In this document: piece by piece, positions 1-9,213 of the stretch
How positions within the stretch are numbered: position 1 is the first letter of the stretch
Layout of the letters: each line of letters starts with the position of its first letter
NCBI RefSeq assembly: GCF_000934845.1
Contig: NZ_JXIQ01000120.1
Coordinates: 1 to 34,227 of the forward strand
Reading direction: 5' to 3'
Source: Mesobacillus subterraneus
GTDB lineage: Bacteria; Bacillota; Bacilli; Bacillales; Cytobacillaceae
DNA: 34,227 bases
Notes under the pieces: generated by a model
The model's database searches: none
What the model saw: only the letters and a program-made list of their open reading frames with translations
What the model was told of the DNA's origin: nothing
Position numbers and translations under genes: made by a program

Positions 1-72
1 CCACAGGACGTGGCGTTATCGGTGGGCAGCGCTTGTCGGGGCTGATCAAGGCGCTTGCGCTTTTCCTTTCAG
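1..72. repeat. Bacillus-type intergenic repeat, left edge of window
   Basis: GC-rich non-coding sequence that contrasts with the AT-rich spacer following it. It contains the phrases GCGCTTGTCGGGGCTGA and AAGGCGCTTGCGCTTTTC, which resemble intergenic repeats scattered through Bacillaceae genomes; part of the same phrase (AAGGCGCTTGCG) recurs near 28118. It is probably the end of a longer element cut by the window edge. The rest of the stretch to 205 is AT-rich and shows no gene or clear signal. The repeat assignment is from recollection of similar sequences, not a search. Confidence 0.5.
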
Positions 73-205
73 CTATAACTTCATTATATGTAATGTTTAT
101 CGAAATTTGAAGGCTAAATATCAAAATTTTAGAAAATTTAATATTTAGCCATGCTGCTTTTCATTTATGGTTAAAGAAACGGTGGTGGAGAGGAACAGAA
201 AATTC

Positions 206-1438
206 TCAGCTGTTCCACTCTGCCAATTCCCGATCTGATGGAAGGAACACCGTTAGAATTCCTAGCAGTGGCAGGAAGCCGACAAAGATTATCATCATTG
301 GAAGCCCAATCATGTCAGCGAGATAGCCAAGCCCGACAGAACCAACTGCTCCCATACCAAAAGCCAATCCGACAGTCAGCCCGGCCATTGTTCCGATTTT
401 TCCGGGAACAAGTTCCTGGGCATATACAACCGTAACAGAAAAGCTCGACATCAGAATGAAACCACTAATGGTCAAAAGGAATATAGCAACTGGGAGCGGC
501 ATAAATGGGATGATTACCGACAATGGTGCAGTCGCAATCATGGAAAGGAAAATGATTTTCTTCTTTCCAAATCGATCAGCGAGCGGTCCGCCAAAGAATG
601 TTCCGAACGCGCCTGCAACAAGAAAAGCAAACAGGAACAATTGTGCTTCTTTAATCGAAAGACCATATTTGTCAATCGCATAAAAAGCATAGAAATTTGT
701 CATGCCAGAAATATACCAAGACCTTGCAAAAATTAAAAATAAAATCAGGATAAGAGCCATCTTGACATTTTTCGAAATGCCTTTATTGATCTTTGTGGTG
801 GCTTGTCTAGTTCTGGCGGCAATTTTTTCAAAGTTCAATTTACGAGTATACCATGTTGCTATATAGACAAGCAGAGCTACAGCAATGGCAGCTACAAATG
901 TAAACCAAATAGCACCGAATTGCCCAAGCGGTACCAATATTAACGCCGTGATCAGCGGTGCAAGTGCCTGTCCGGAATTCCCGCCAACCTGATAGATGGA
1001 CTGTGCCAATCCTCTGCGCGAGCCTGCTGCCATATAGGCAACACGTGACCCTTCTGGATGGAAGACAGCTGATCCAAGGCCGATAAATAAAACAGAAAGA
1101 ATCACTAGCTCAAAACTCGATGCAAAAGCAAGGCCTAACACCCCGAACATCGTGGAGGTTAGGCCAAGCGGAAGCGCAAACGGCCTCGGCTTTTTGTCTG
1201 TTGCCATCCCAATTACTGGCTGAAGGATGGAAGAAACAATATTCAAGGAAAAGGCGATCATTCCCAGCTGAGTAAAGGAAAGGCCCATCGATTTCTCAAG
1301 TATAGGGAACATCGCCGGAATGACGGCCTGAATCGAGTCATTCAATAAATGGACCAATCCGATGATAAAAAGTATTTTATATGCTGTTGTATTTGGGTTT
1401 GGCGCTTTAGCGCTGATAGCAGCTGCTGTTTGACTCAT
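206..1438 (-). CDS. MFS transporter, fosmidomycin-resistance (Fsr) type
   Basis: A 410-residue inner-membrane protein with about 12 hydrophobic segments, the usual size for a major facilitator superfamily exporter. After a short polar N-terminus, the first helix contains the phrase HLLNDSIQAVIPAMFPILE, typical of the fosmidomycin-resistance (Fsr) branch. The loop GMATDKKPRP after helix 2 and GPLADRFGKKK in the second half are the paired MFS cytoplasmic motifs. It probably exports a drug or metabolite by proton antiport; the true substrate cannot be read from the sequence. The start is supported by AAGGAG eight bases upstream of the ATG. It is transcribed alone on the minus strand; the gene upstream of it on that strand ends at its own terminator. 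Confidence 0.85.
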   Translation of the reverse strand: MSQTAAAISAKAPNPNTTAYKILFIIGLVHLLNDSIQAVIPAMFPILEKSMGLSFTQLGMIAFSLNIVSSILQPVIGMATDKKPRPFALPLGLTSTMFGVLGLAFASSFELVILSVLFIGLGSAVFHPEGSRVAYMAAGSRRGLAQSIYQVGGNSGQALAPLITALILVPLGQFGAIWFTFVAAIAVALLVYIATWYTRKLNFEKIAARTRQATTKINKGISKNVKMALILILFLIFARSWYISGMTNFYAFYAIDKYGLSIKEAQLFLFAFLVAGAFGTFFGGPLADRFGKKKIIFLSMIATAPLSVIIPFMPLPVAIFLLTISGFILMSSFSVTVVYAQELVPGKIGTMAGLTVGLAFGMGAVGSVGLGYLADMIGLPMMIIFVGFLPLLGILTVFLPSDRELAEWNS

Positions 1439-1542
1439 GTTTGTCTCCTTTGAAATTTATTTCGGTTTCCTACATATCATTCTATAAAAAAATCTCGAAA
1501 AAGAAAAGAATAGCTTCTTAATATAGGTCTACTATTTTTTAC

Positions 1543-1575
1543 AAAAAAAACACCAGAGCAATTGCTGCTGGTGTT
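1543..1575 (-). terminator. Rho-independent terminator of the lemA-TPM operon
   Basis: On the minus strand an AACACCAG/CTGGTGTT stem (1549-1556 with 1568-1575) with a short inner helix is followed by a run of eight T. It lies about 40 bases after the TPM gene stop and ends that operon. Confidence 0.8.
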
Positions 1576-1615
1576 TCCTGTTTTAGATTTAACCTTTTGC
1601 AATAGGTTGTGATTT

Positions 1616-2356
1616 TTACCAGCCACGACTTGCGCCGCCGCCGCCGGACGATCCGCCACCACCGCCGCGCGGACCGCCACCACCGCCTCCGCCTCTTGAA
1701 ATGATCGACAATAGCAAATAGGTAAGGGTACCACCAAAGAACATAAAATCGAGGATGACCACACCGACTACGATAATGATCAGCAGCCAGGAAGGGATGG
1801 GGAAATCCTGTTGCTTTTGGGTGGTGGGTGCGGCACTCCCGTATTCATTCGTACTTGACAGCTCATTTGCGAGTGCCTGATACGTATTTATTACTGACAG
1901 ATTAGGTTGACCGTTTTTTAAATAGGGAATTGCATATTCGTCAATGATTCTCCCTGCTTTTCCATCGGGAAGAACCCCCTCAAGTCCATAACCAACTTCA
2001 ATTCTGATTTTCTTCTCCTGCATGGCGATAACAAGCAATACGCCATTATCGTTTTCTTTCGTCCCAAGGCCAAATTTACGGTATGCCTCAACCGAGTATT
2101 CCTCGATGCTGCTCTCACCGATCGAATCAATGGTTAGGACAGCAATCTGTGAAGTTGTCTCATCATCTACCGCACGGCCAATGGTGCGTAACTGAGTTTT
2201 TTCCTCTTCACTTAATACATTTGCGAAATCCTGAACATATATATCTCCAACAGGTGCCGGTATCTCATTTGGTGCCGCGATTGCACCGGATGGAAGCAAC
2301 ATGAGCAGGATGCCGAATAGCGCTGCTAATCCGGAGAATCTTTTCGGGATCATCAT
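1616..2356 (-). CDS. TPM domain (YgcG-type) membrane protein
   Basis: 246 residues. An N-terminal signal peptide ends near residue 28 (GAIAAPNE). A TPM (TLP18.3/Psb32/MOLO-1) domain spans about residues 36-155, with the family phrases VYVQDFANVLS-like near 39, DNGVLLVIAMQEKKIRIEVG and GLEGVLPDGKAGRI. One transmembrane segment follows at about 187-212, and a tail rich in glycine, serine and arginine ends in ASRGW. The TPM domain is expected outside the membrane with the Gly-rich tail on the far side of the helix. The gene overlaps lemA by one base (TGATG) and is preceded by GGAGG. LemA plus TPM is a widespread bacterial pair of unclear molecular role, suggested to act in envelope homeostasis. 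The function remains inferred. Confidence 0.85.
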   Translation of the reverse strand: MMIPKRFSGLAALFGILLMLLPSGAIAAPNEIPAPVGDIYVQDFANVLSEEEKTQLRTIGRAVDDETTSQIAVLTIDSIGESSIEEYSVEAYRKFGLGTKENDNGVLLVIAMQEKKIRIEVGYGLEGVLPDGKAGRIIDEYAIPYLKNGQPNLSVINTYQALANELSSTNEYGSAAPTTQKQQDFPIPSWLLIIIVVGVVILDFMFFGGTLTYLLLSIISRGGGGGGGPRGGGGGSSGGGGASRGW

Positions 2357-2925
2357 CAGCCTCCGAAGTTAACCTCGGGAGCATCCTGTGCCCGAGGGTC
2401 TGCTTTAAAATATTCCTTTTCGTTAAATCCAGTAATGTTTGCGATTAGGGCACCTGGGAATTGTTTAACCAATTTGTTATAAATGGATACCTGGTCGTTG
2501 TAATCCTTTCTTGCTACAGCTAGTCTGTTTTCTGTTCCGGCAAGCTCATCCATCAATTGGGTGAATTGTTGATCTGCTTTCAAGTTTGGATAATTTTCGA
2601 CGACCACTAGCAATCTACTCAGAGCTCCTGATAATTCATCATTTGCAGTCGCCTGTTCTTGAGGTGTATTTGCGCCGGCAAGGTTTGCACGGGCATCGGA
2701 AATGGATTGAATTACCTCTTTTTCGTGTGCGGCATACCCTTGGACGGAATTCACAAGATTAGGAACCAAATCAAGTCTTCTTTGCAGCTGGTTCTCTATT
2801 TGGGCATATGATTGATTGACATTTTCTTCTTCCGTGACAAAGTTGTTGTAACTGCCAACTCCCATCATGATAAAAATTCCAAGTACCACCAATAAACCGA
2901 TAACAATTGCTAAACCTTTTTTCAT
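2356..2925 (-). CDS. lemA: LemA family protein
   Basis: A LemA family protein of 189 residues when started at the ATG encoding [10 protein letters not shown]. That start has GGGAG eight bases upstream; a TTG five codons earlier would fall on the ribosome binding site itself. An N-terminal transmembrane helix (about residues 4-26) is followed by a long helical domain holding the family hallmarks: [21 protein letters not shown], then the [11 protein letters not shown] segment, and [14 protein letters not shown] near the end. LemA proteins are membrane anchored with a four-helix bundle outside; their biochemical role is not established. It is translationally coupled to the downstream TPM gene by a one-base overlap, so both are probably made in fixed proportion. 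Confidence 0.9.
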   Translation of the reverse strand: MKKGLAIVIGLLVVLGIFIMMGVGSYNNFVTEEENVNQSYAQIENQLQRRLDLVPNLVNSVQGYAAHEKEVIQSISDARANLAGANTPQEQATANDELSGALSRLLVVVENYPNLKADQQFTQLMDELAGTENRLAVARKDYNDQVSIYNKLVKQFPGALIANITGFNEKEYFKADPRAQDAPEVNFGG

Positions 2926-3061
2926 TTGAGACACTCCCAATTCTCTATTCTAGGCTTGTGTTGCAACAGAATGCATGAAATTTCCCTGCAATTTGCACTG
3001 ATGCCAGTATTTTTCCCTTATTATACAGGATTTTAACCTTTTTGTAATTGTTTTAGCGTTT

Positions 3062-3114
3062 TGTTCAGAGAATGAACAGGAATAGTTTTTCTAATTCGTG
3101 AATTCAGATATACT
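3062..3114 (+). promoter_or_regulatory. Candidate promoter and operator of the MarR gene
   Basis: A TATACT hexamer at 3109-3114 looks like a sigma-A -10 box. The palindrome AATTC-GT-GAATT (3093-3104) lies where the -35/-10 spacer would be. A second inverted repeat, TGTTCA-N5-TGAACA, sits at 3062-3078. MarR proteins commonly bind such palindromes over their own promoters, so autorepression is a reasonable inference. The -35 box itself is poor. Confidence 0.45.
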
Positions 3115-3146
3115 CTAATTAGGGAATAGTCGTTTAAGGAAAAGGA

Positions 3147-3596
3147 ATGAATTTGCGTATGAACATGGAGATAGAAAAATCTTTAAAATTATTTATTGTT
3201 TTGTCCCGGGCTTATCGGGCAGTTAATGAAAAAGTGAATAAGGTTATTCAAAAGAATGGCCTGAATCCAACAGAGTTTGCCGTGCTGGAGCTTCTTTACC
3301 ACAAAGGGGAGCAGCCGCTTCAGCAAATTGGCGGAAAGATTTTACTTGCAAGCGGCAGTATCACCTATGTAGTGGATAAGCTTGAAGAAAAGGGCTACTT
3401 AAATCGAGTAGCATGCCCAAAAGACCGAAGGGTGACCTACGCCCAAATTTCTGAAGATGGCAAAAAATTAATTGAGGATATCTTTCCGGAACACAGCGCC
3501 TTGATTCATGAATTGATGGACAGCCTGTCAGATGAGGAAAAAGGTACTGCAATCGAGCTGTTAAAAAAATTAGGGCTTTCTGTAAGCAAGTATTAA
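3147..3596 (+). CDS. MarR family transcriptional regulator, MhqR/YusO-like
   Basis: 149 residues with the winged helix-turn-helix core of MarR proteins. Helix elements TEFAVLELLYHKGEQPLQQIG (about 42-62) lead to the recognition region LASGSITYVVDKLEEKGYLNR and the wing CPKDRRVTYAQISEDGKKL. The DRR wing motif is intact. It most resembles the MhqR-like branch, whose members repress quinone or electrophile detoxification genes, but the inducer cannot be told from sequence. One cysteine (in the ACPKDRR wing) is present and no N-terminal OhrR-type peroxidatic cysteine is obvious. The start at 3147 has AAGGA six bases upstream; in-frame ATGs at 3159 and 3165 are alternatives. The neighbouring M3 peptidase follows after 98 bases and may be independent. 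Confidence 0.85.
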   Translation: MNLRMNMEIEKSLKLFIVLSRAYRAVNEKVNKVIQKNGLNPTEFAVLELLYHKGEQPLQQIGGKILLASGSITYVVDKLEEKGYLNRVACPKDRRVTYAQISEDGKKLIEDIFPEHSALIHELMDSLSDEEKGTAIELLKKLGLSVSKY

Positions 3597-3694
3597 CATA
3601 TTTTTTCGGAAAGTCACAGGAAAAACAGCGGTGTCCATAGAATAGATGTCAACGGGGTGAATTTTCACCCTAAAAAGATAAAGGGGGATATAAG

Positions 3695-5389
3695 ATGAGG
3701 TTTGAGGAATATACATATACACGGCCGAATCTGGACGAAGTCACTGCTAAATTCGATCGGCTGCTGGAACAATTCAAACAGGCAGAATCAGTTGAGGAAC
3801 AAAGTGTAGCAATGGACGGAATCAACGGGCTGCGAAACGATGTGGGGACCATGTTTAACCTATGCTATATTCGTCATTCGATTGATACTGAGGATGAATT
3901 TTATAAGCAAGAACAGGATTTTCTCGATGAACTGGCTCCAGAGGTAGAAGGTCTTGTGACAAAATATTATGAAGCACTTGTGTCATCTCCATTCCGTGCC
4001 GAGCTTGAAGCAAAATGGGGCAAGCAGCTGTTTGCGCTTGCTGAGGCACAATTGAAGCAATTTTCTCCGGAAATTGTTCCTTTGATGCAAAAGGAAAACA
4101 AACTTTCGACTCAATATACAAAGCTTGTTGCATCAGCAAAAATCATGTTCGAGGGAGAAGAAAGGACGCTCGCTCAGCTTGATCCTTTTACAGAGTCAAA
4201 AGATCGTGAAACGAGAAAAAAAGCCAGTGAAGCGAAATTCGCCTTTTTCTCTGAGCACGGGGAAGAGTTTGATCGTATTTATGACGAATTGGTAAAAGTA
4301 AGGACAGAAATGGCCCATAAGCTTGGCTACCAAAACTTTGTCGAGCTTGCTTATTATCGGATGTTTCGAACAGATTATGACAGCAGCATGGTTGCGGCTT
4401 TCCGTGACCAAGTATATAAATACATCGTACCGGTAGCGTCGAAGCTAAAAAAACGCCAGAAAGATCGAATTGGTGTCGATGAGTTGAAATATTATGATGA
4501 GCCATTCGATTTCAAGACGGGGAATGCAGCACCGAAGGGAAGCCCTGAGTGGATCATTGAAAACGGGCAGAAGATGTATGATGAACTTTCGGCTGAAACG
4601 GGTGAGTTTTTCCAATATATGAACGATAACAATCTGATGGATCTCGTTGCCAAGAAAGGGAAAGCCGGCGGCGGTTATTGCACATATATTGAAAACTATA
4701 AGTCACCGTTTATTTTCTCGAATTTTAATGGCACATCCGGAGATATTGATGTTCTGACACATGAAGCAGGACATGCCTTCCAAGTATTCTCAAGCCGTCA
4801 TTTTGAGATTCCGGAGTATAACTGGCCCACCTATGAGGCATGTGAAATTCACTCCATGAGTATGGAATTTTTCACATGGCCGTGGATGGAGTTATTTTTC
4901 AAAGAAGATACCGATAAATACAAATTCTCTCACCTGAGCAGCGGTCTGTTGTTCTTGCCATACGGAGTATCGGTTGACGAATTCCAGCACTGGGTTTATG
5001 AAAATCCTCAGGCAACACCTGTGGAGAGAAAACAGCAATGGCGCAAAATCGAGAAAAAATATCTGCCGCACAAAGATTATGATGGCAACACATATCTTGA
5101 AGAAGGTGGATTCTGGCAGCGTCAGGGCCATATTTACAACTCGCCATTTTATTATATTGATTACACGCTTGCCCAAATTTGTGCATTCCAATTCTGGAAG
5201 CGTTCAAGGGAAAACAAGGAAGAAGCCTGGAAAGACTACGCGCATCTATGCATGCTAGGCGGAAGCATGGCTTTTACTGAATTGGTGAAGGAAGCGAACT
5301 TGATTTCCCCATTCGAAGAAGGCTGTGTCGAGTCAGTAATTGACGAAATCGACAGCTGGCTAGATTCAGTCGACGACAGCGCACTGTAA
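3695..5389 (+). CDS. M3 family oligoendopeptidase
   Basis: 564-residue zinc metallopeptidase of family M3, in the length range of the subfamily annotated as oligoendopeptidase M3 but distinct from PepF. The active site HEAGH lies at residues 356-360 (zinc ligands His356 and His360, catalytic Glu357). The third ligand is probably Glu384 in the ACEIHSMSMEF motif, 24 residues further on. It has no signal peptide and is expected in the cytosol, trimming short peptides. An upstream GGGGG and a spacing of six bases support the ATG at 3695. A strong terminator follows 24 bases after the stop, so the gene is a single transcription unit or is co-transcribed at low level with the MarR gene. Confidence 0.92.
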   Translation: MRFEEYTYTRPNLDEVTAKFDRLLEQFKQAESVEEQSVAMDGINGLRNDVGTMFNLCYIRHSIDTEDEFYKQEQDFLDELAPEVEGLVTKYYEALVSSPFRAELEAKWGKQLFALAEAQLKQFSPEIVPLMQKENKLSTQYTKLVASAKIMFEGEERTLAQLDPFTESKDRETRKKASEAKFAFFSEHGEEFDRIYDELVKVRTEMAHKLGYQNFVELAYYRMFRTDYDSSMVAAFRDQVYKYIVPVASKLKKRQKDRIGVDELKYYDEPFDFKTGNAAPKGSPEWIIENGQKMYDELSAETGEFFQYMNDNNLMDLVAKKGKAGGGYCTYIENYKSPFIFSNFNGTSGDIDVLTHEAGHAFQVFSSRHFEIPEYNWPTYEACEIHSMSMEFFTWPWMELFFKEDTDKYKFSHLSSGLLFLPYGVSVDEFQHWVYENPQATPVERKQQWRKIEKKYLPHKDYDGNTYLEEGGFWQRQGHIYNSPFYYIDYTLAQICAFQFWKRSRENKEEAWKDYAHLCMLGGSMAFTELVKEANLISPFEEGCVESVIDEIDSWLDSVDDSAL

Positions 5390-5413
5390 AAACAAAGAAA
5401 CAAAGAGAGTCCA

Positions 5414-5458
5414 AACTGCGCCAAACTTGATGGAAATCCAGTTTGGCGCAGTTTTTTT
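5414..5458 (+). terminator. Rho-independent terminator after the M3 peptidase gene
   Basis: A 14-bp perfect stem, AACTGCGCCAAACT (5414-5427) with its complement at 5440-5453, has a 12-base loop and runs into eight T. It is a very strong intrinsic terminator on the plus strand. Confidence 0.93.
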
Positions 5459-5553
5459 TGTTTAGGTCCTATCCCTTATTGGTGCCCGCTTTTTGATAAT
5501 CAGAGGAAAAAAGGTCATCAATAAACATCGTTGGTGCCATTCCAAAACAAAAG

Positions 5554-5571
5554 CCCGCATTTTAGTGCGGG
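5554..5571. terminator. Small GC hairpin, possible back-up terminator
   Basis: CCCGCA (5554-5559) pairs with TGCGGG (5566-5571). On the plus strand it is followed by TTTCAAATTTTT. It lies between the convergent M3 peptidase and clpE genes and could act in either direction, although its T tract is imperfect. Confidence 0.45.
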
Positions 5572-5623
5572 TTTCAAATTTTTACATGCTTCGTTCTTTG
5601 TTCATTTGTCTATTCCAGGTTTT

Positions 5624-5652
5624 AAAAAAACCCGAAGTTACAAAACCTCGGG
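5624..5652 (-). terminator. Rho-independent terminator of clpE
   Basis: On the minus strand a CCCGAGG...CTTCGGG hairpin (5631-5652, one mismatch) is followed by seven T. It ends 15 bases after the clpE stop codon. Confidence 0.8.
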
Positions 5653-5666
5653 CATACGATAAATAC

Positions 5667-7817
5667 TTATTTTTGCTTGATGATAATCTCGTCCTTTTCC
5701 ATGACTGCTTCCAACTGGTTTGCTTCTGGTGCTTCGAGGATGAAGTCTGCGATGGAATCCTCTAGTTGTTCCTGGATGGAACGACGCAGTGGACGGGCAC
5801 CGAATGCTGGGTGGTATCCAAGCTCCGCAAGCTTTGCCTTCACTTCCATTGTCACTTCGAGGGTGATGTTCTGCTCTGCAAGTGTTTCTTTCAGTTCTGC
5901 TAGCATCAAGTCGACGATCTGGAGCAGATGTTGCTTCTCAAGAGACTTGAACTCAATGATACTGTCGAAGCGGTTCAGGAATTCTGGCTTGAAGAATCCT
6001 CCTAGTGAATCGAGAATGCTTGATTCATTGACAGCAGTATTTTGACCAAAGCCTACCTTGATGGTTTTGTGTCCGACACCTGCGTTGCTTGTCATAATGA
6101 TGACGGTGTCTTTAAAGCTTACTGTTCGGCCTTGGCTGTCAGTTAGGCGGCCATCTTCGAGGATTTGCAGGAACATATGCTGTACATCTGGATGAGCTTT
6201 TTCAATCTCGTCCAGCAAAATGATGCTGTATGGGTTGCGGCGAACTTTTTCCGTCAGCTGGCCAGCTTCATCATGGCCTACATAGCCTGGAGGTGAACCA
6301 ATCAGCTTGGAAACACTGTGTTTCTCCATATACTCACTCATGTCGAGACGCACCATTGCATCTTTTGAACCAAAGAGTTCCTCTGCCAAAGTCTTGGATA
6401 GTTCAGTCTTACCGACACCGGTAGGACCGACGAACAGGAATGAGCCGATTGGACGGTTCTTTGATTTCAGACCTGCCCGGCTACGGCGAATTGCTTTGGC
6501 CACTTTTTGCACAGCATCTTCCTGCCCGATGACTTTTCCATTCAGGTTGGCAACAAGATTTTTCATTTTTTCCTGTTCGTCTTCCTGAAGCTTGCCGACA
6601 GGAATGCCAGTTTTCTTCTCGATGATTTCCTGGATGTGCGTTACCTTGACTACAGGTCGCTCAGCATTGCCATTTTCACTGAGTGCTTTCTCAAGCTTCG
6701 CTTCCTCATCCCGGAGCTTGGCAGCAGTTTCATAGTCTTCCTGCTTTAAAGCTGCTTCCTTTTCCTTCGCAAGTTCAGCAAGGCGGCTTTCAGCATCATT
6801 AATATTTGGATAATCAGAAATCAAATTTAGCTTGGATCCTGCTTCATCCATCAGATCAATCGCTTTGTCTGGAAGGAAACGATCCTGGATGTAACGGTGA
6901 GAAAGCTGGACACATGCCTTGATGGCTTCATCGGCAAAAACTACCTGATGGAAATCCTCGTACTTGGACTGGATTCCCTTTAAGATTTCGATTGCCTCAT
7001 CGACAGTTGGTTCTAATACATGGACAGGCTGGAATCGTCTTTCTAAAGCTGCATCTTTTTCAATTTTGCGGTATTCCTTCAGGGTTGTTGCACCGATTAC
7101 TTGAAGTTCGCCGCGGGCAAGCGCTGGCTTCAGGATATTGCCTGCATCCATAGAACCTTCCGCAGAGCCTGCACCTACAAGCTGGTGAATTTCATCAATG
7201 AAAAGAATGATGTTTTTGCGTGCCTGCAATTCAGAAATCAATTGCTTCATTCGTTCCTCGAATTGACCACGGATTCCGGTGTTCGATACGAGGGAAGCGA
7301 CATCCAATAGATAAACTTCTTTATTCTTCAGTTTTTCTGGCACATCAGCCTCGACAATCTTCAAGGCAAGGCCTTCAGCAATTGCAGTTTTTCCTACACC
7401 GGGTTCACCGATGAGCACAGGGTTGTTTTTATTTCTTCTATTTAAAATTTCAATCACACGTTTTACTTCTTCATCCCGACCAATAACGGGATCAATCAAG
7501 CCAGTCTTGGCGATTTGAGTCAGGTTTCTGCCAAATTGGTCAATCAAGCCGTTCCCGCCGCTGGCTGTCTTGGGGGCAGCAGCAGATGGATTGAAAGGTG
7601 CCTGATTCATATTCCCAGAGAACTGTTTGAACATATCATTAAACGGTGAACCGCCAAGTCCGGTAAATCCGGACATCGGGCTGCCAAATGTGGCACCTAA
7701 TTTTTCTTTCTCTTTTTGGTAGCAGTCTTCACAGAGCATTAAATGCTTCTGGTTCCCATTAACATTTACCTTTAATTGAATATTTGCGTGTTTTTCCTGG
7801 CAAATTTGGCAAAGCAT
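5667..7817 (-). CDS. clpE: ATP-dependent Clp protease ATP-binding subunit ClpE
   Basis: 716-residue class I Clp ATPase that unfolds proteins and feeds them to ClpP. An N-terminal zinc finger has the CX2C-X22-CX2C pattern (Cys3, Cys6, Cys29, Cys32), the mark of ClpE. The first AAA+ module has Walker A GEPGVGKT at 137-144 and Walker B with Asp208-Glu209. A UVR-like coiled segment lies near 349-384. The second AAA+ module has GPTGVGKT at 464-471 and Asp536-Glu537. The VGF tripeptide at 588-590 sits in the loop that docks on ClpP. The start is backed by GGAGG. The upstream region holds a sigma-A promoter overlapped by a CtsR operator, so it should be induced by heat or protein damage, as in B. 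subtilis. Confidence 0.96.
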   Translation of the reverse strand: MLCQICQEKHANIQLKVNVNGNQKHLMLCEDCYQKEKEKLGATFGSPMSGFTGLGGSPFNDMFKQFSGNMNQAPFNPSAAAPKTASGGNGLIDQFGRNLTQIAKTGLIDPVIGRDEEVKRVIEILNRRNKNNPVLIGEPGVGKTAIAEGLALKIVEADVPEKLKNKEVYLLDVASLVSNTGIRGQFEERMKQLISELQARKNIILFIDEIHQLVGAGSAEGSMDAGNILKPALARGELQVIGATTLKEYRKIEKDAALERRFQPVHVLEPTVDEAIEILKGIQSKYEDFHQVVFADEAIKACVQLSHRYIQDRFLPDKAIDLMDEAGSKLNLISDYPNINDAESRLAELAKEKEAALKQEDYETAAKLRDEEAKLEKALSENGNAERPVVKVTHIQEIIEKKTGIPVGKLQEDEQEKMKNLVANLNGKVIGQEDAVQKVAKAIRRSRAGLKSKNRPIGSFLFVGPTGVGKTELSKTLAEELFGSKDAMVRLDMSEYMEKHSVSKLIGSPPGYVGHDEAGQLTEKVRRNPYSIILLDEIEKAHPDVQHMFLQILEDGRLTDSQGRTVSFKDTVIIMTSNAGVGHKTIKVGFGQNTAVNESSILDSLGGFFKPEFLNRFDSIIEFKSLEKQHLLQIVDLMLAELKETLAEQNITLEVTMEVKAKLAELGYHPAFGARPLRRSIQEQLEDSIADFILEAPEANQLEAVMEKDEIIIKQK

Positions 7818-7868
7818 TTAAATTCCTCCTTCAAATTTTTCATTTAAAAAACCAAAGATGAAGTTGAC

Positions 7869-7885
7869 TTTGACTATCTTTGATC
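7869..7885 (-). promoter_or_regulatory. CtsR operator, downstream copy
   Basis: On the minus strand GATCAAA-GAT-AGTCAAA, one mismatch from the CtsR direct-repeat heptads (RGTCAAA-N3-RGTCAAA). It lies downstream of the -10 box, between the promoter and the clpE start. Confidence 0.75.
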
Positions 7886-7896
7886 AATTTATTTAT

Positions 7897-7925
7897 AGTA
7901 TACTTTGACCTTCTTTGACTTTCAA
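7897..7925 (-). promoter_or_regulatory. clpE sigma-A promoter overlapped by a CtsR operator
   Basis: Reading the minus strand, -35 TTGAAA (7925-7920) and -10 TATACT (7902-7897) are separated by exactly 17 bases. The spacer is almost filled by a perfect CtsR box, AGTCAAAGAAGGTCAAA (7920-7904). Repressor bound there would block RNA polymerase directly. B. subtilis clpE also carries several CtsR boxes. Confidence 0.92.
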
Positions 7926-8093
7926 GAGTTTTGCCTGGGGAATTTCTTAGTAATTTTTGGTCATAAATGGTTTTTCTTTATTTGAATGCTTCCTATTACT
8001 GTCGATTCCAAATAGCCATAATTGGCCCATTAAAAAAGCTCGTCATGGTTTGTCTTTTCCAACATATATTGAAAAAGAGAGAGGGGGAACGCT

Positions 8094-9143
8094 TTGAAAA
8101 CGAATTGGGGTGCTGCCTTTCAAATCGCTGCAGTTTATGTCGGCACAGTGGTGGGAGCTGGTTTTGCGACCGGGAGGGAAATCGTTGAATTTTTTTCCCG
8201 TTTTGGCATTTTTGGACTGCTTGGAGTCTTCATCGCTGGTTCCATTCTTACTTATATGGGGTCTAAATTGATGCGCATGGCAGCATCGATCGGGGCTCAT
8301 TCGTATGAAGAAATGAATGTGCATTTATTCGGGCGATTTTTTGGAAGAATCATTAATGTATTGATGCTGTTCATGCTTCTTGGTGTGTGTGCCGTTATGC
8401 TTTCTGGGGCTGGAGCGGTATTTGAGGAACAGCTTGGTTTAACGAAATCGCTAGGAATTCTTGTAACGATTGCCTTGTCACTTGGTGTGATGATCGTAGG
8501 CCTAAAGGGTGTTTTTGCTGTTAACACCTTTGTCGTTCCAATGATGATTTTGTTTAGTTTGATTTTATTTTCCCTTTCCGTTCGATTGCCTGGATTTTTC
8601 GAACAGATTGTTTATATTCCTTATGCCGAGGATGGATGGAAAGCGGTGATTGGTCCGTTTTCCTATACCGCTCTAAACCTGTCTCTTGCCCAGGCAGTGC
8701 TGGTGCCAGTTGCAGCCGAGATAAAGGACGATCAGACAGTTAAGTGGGGAGGGATTATTGGAGGCATTGCTTTGACAGTGATTTTGCTTTCAAGTCACTT
8801 GACTTTGATAATGCTTCCAGGATTTGATACATTTGCAATCCCGATGGCGGTAATCATGAAACAGCTGGCAGCCGGCCTTTATTGGATTTTTGTCTTAATT
8901 GTATATGGTGAGATTTTCACTTCTGTAATCGGCAATATTTATGGTCTCGAAAGACAGATTCAAAAGCATCTTAAACTTCCTAGCATGCTAATCGTCTCTT
9001 TTCTCTTCCTGATCTGTTATTTCATCAGCTTGATTGATTATGGAACACTGCTTTCGTTCCTGTATCCGGTATTCGGCTACATTAGCCTAGTATTCATGGT
9101 TTTACTGTGGATGAAACCTGTCCATTTACAAAAGCGACCATAA
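8094..9143 (+). CDS. ykvI: YkvI family membrane protein (predicted transporter)
   Basis: 349 residues with about ten hydrophobic helices and almost no soluble parts. The N-terminal phrase AAVYVGTVVGAGFATGREI is characteristic of YkvI-type proteins, which belong to the amino acid/polyamine/organocation-like fold. The Gly-rich break in helix 1 is the expected substrate and ion site. No substrate is established for this family. The start is a TTG codon preceded by GAGAGAGGGGG. It is divergent from clpE across a 276-base spacer; ykvI lies next to clpE in B. subtilis too, so the pair is ancestral rather than acquired. Confidence 0.85.
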   Translation: MKTNWGAAFQIAAVYVGTVVGAGFATGREIVEFFSRFGIFGLLGVFIAGSILTYMGSKLMRMAASIGAHSYEEMNVHLFGRFFGRIINVLMLFMLLGVCAVMLSGAGAVFEEQLGLTKSLGILVTIALSLGVMIVGLKGVFAVNTFVVPMMILFSLILFSLSVRLPGFFEQIVYIPYAEDGWKAVIGPFSYTALNLSLAQAVLVPVAAEIKDDQTVKWGGIIGGIALTVILLSSHLTLIMLPGFDTFAIPMAVIMKQLAAGLYWIFVLIVYGEIFTSVIGNIYGLERQIQKHLKLPSMLIVSFLFLICYFISLIDYGTLLSFLYPVFGYISLVFMVLLWMKPVHLQKRP

Positions 9144-9213
9144 AAAGGGTTATTATAGCTTTTGATATTTCAATATCAGCTTATCTAAGCTTTGACTCAA
9201 TCGGATGGTTTCT

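Noticed and set aside
1477-1764. Alanine/valine-rich reading frame overlapping the TPM gene 3' end
   Set aside because: It is an out-of-frame shadow of the repetitive Gly-rich coding region (1616-1690) and has no ribosome site of its own.
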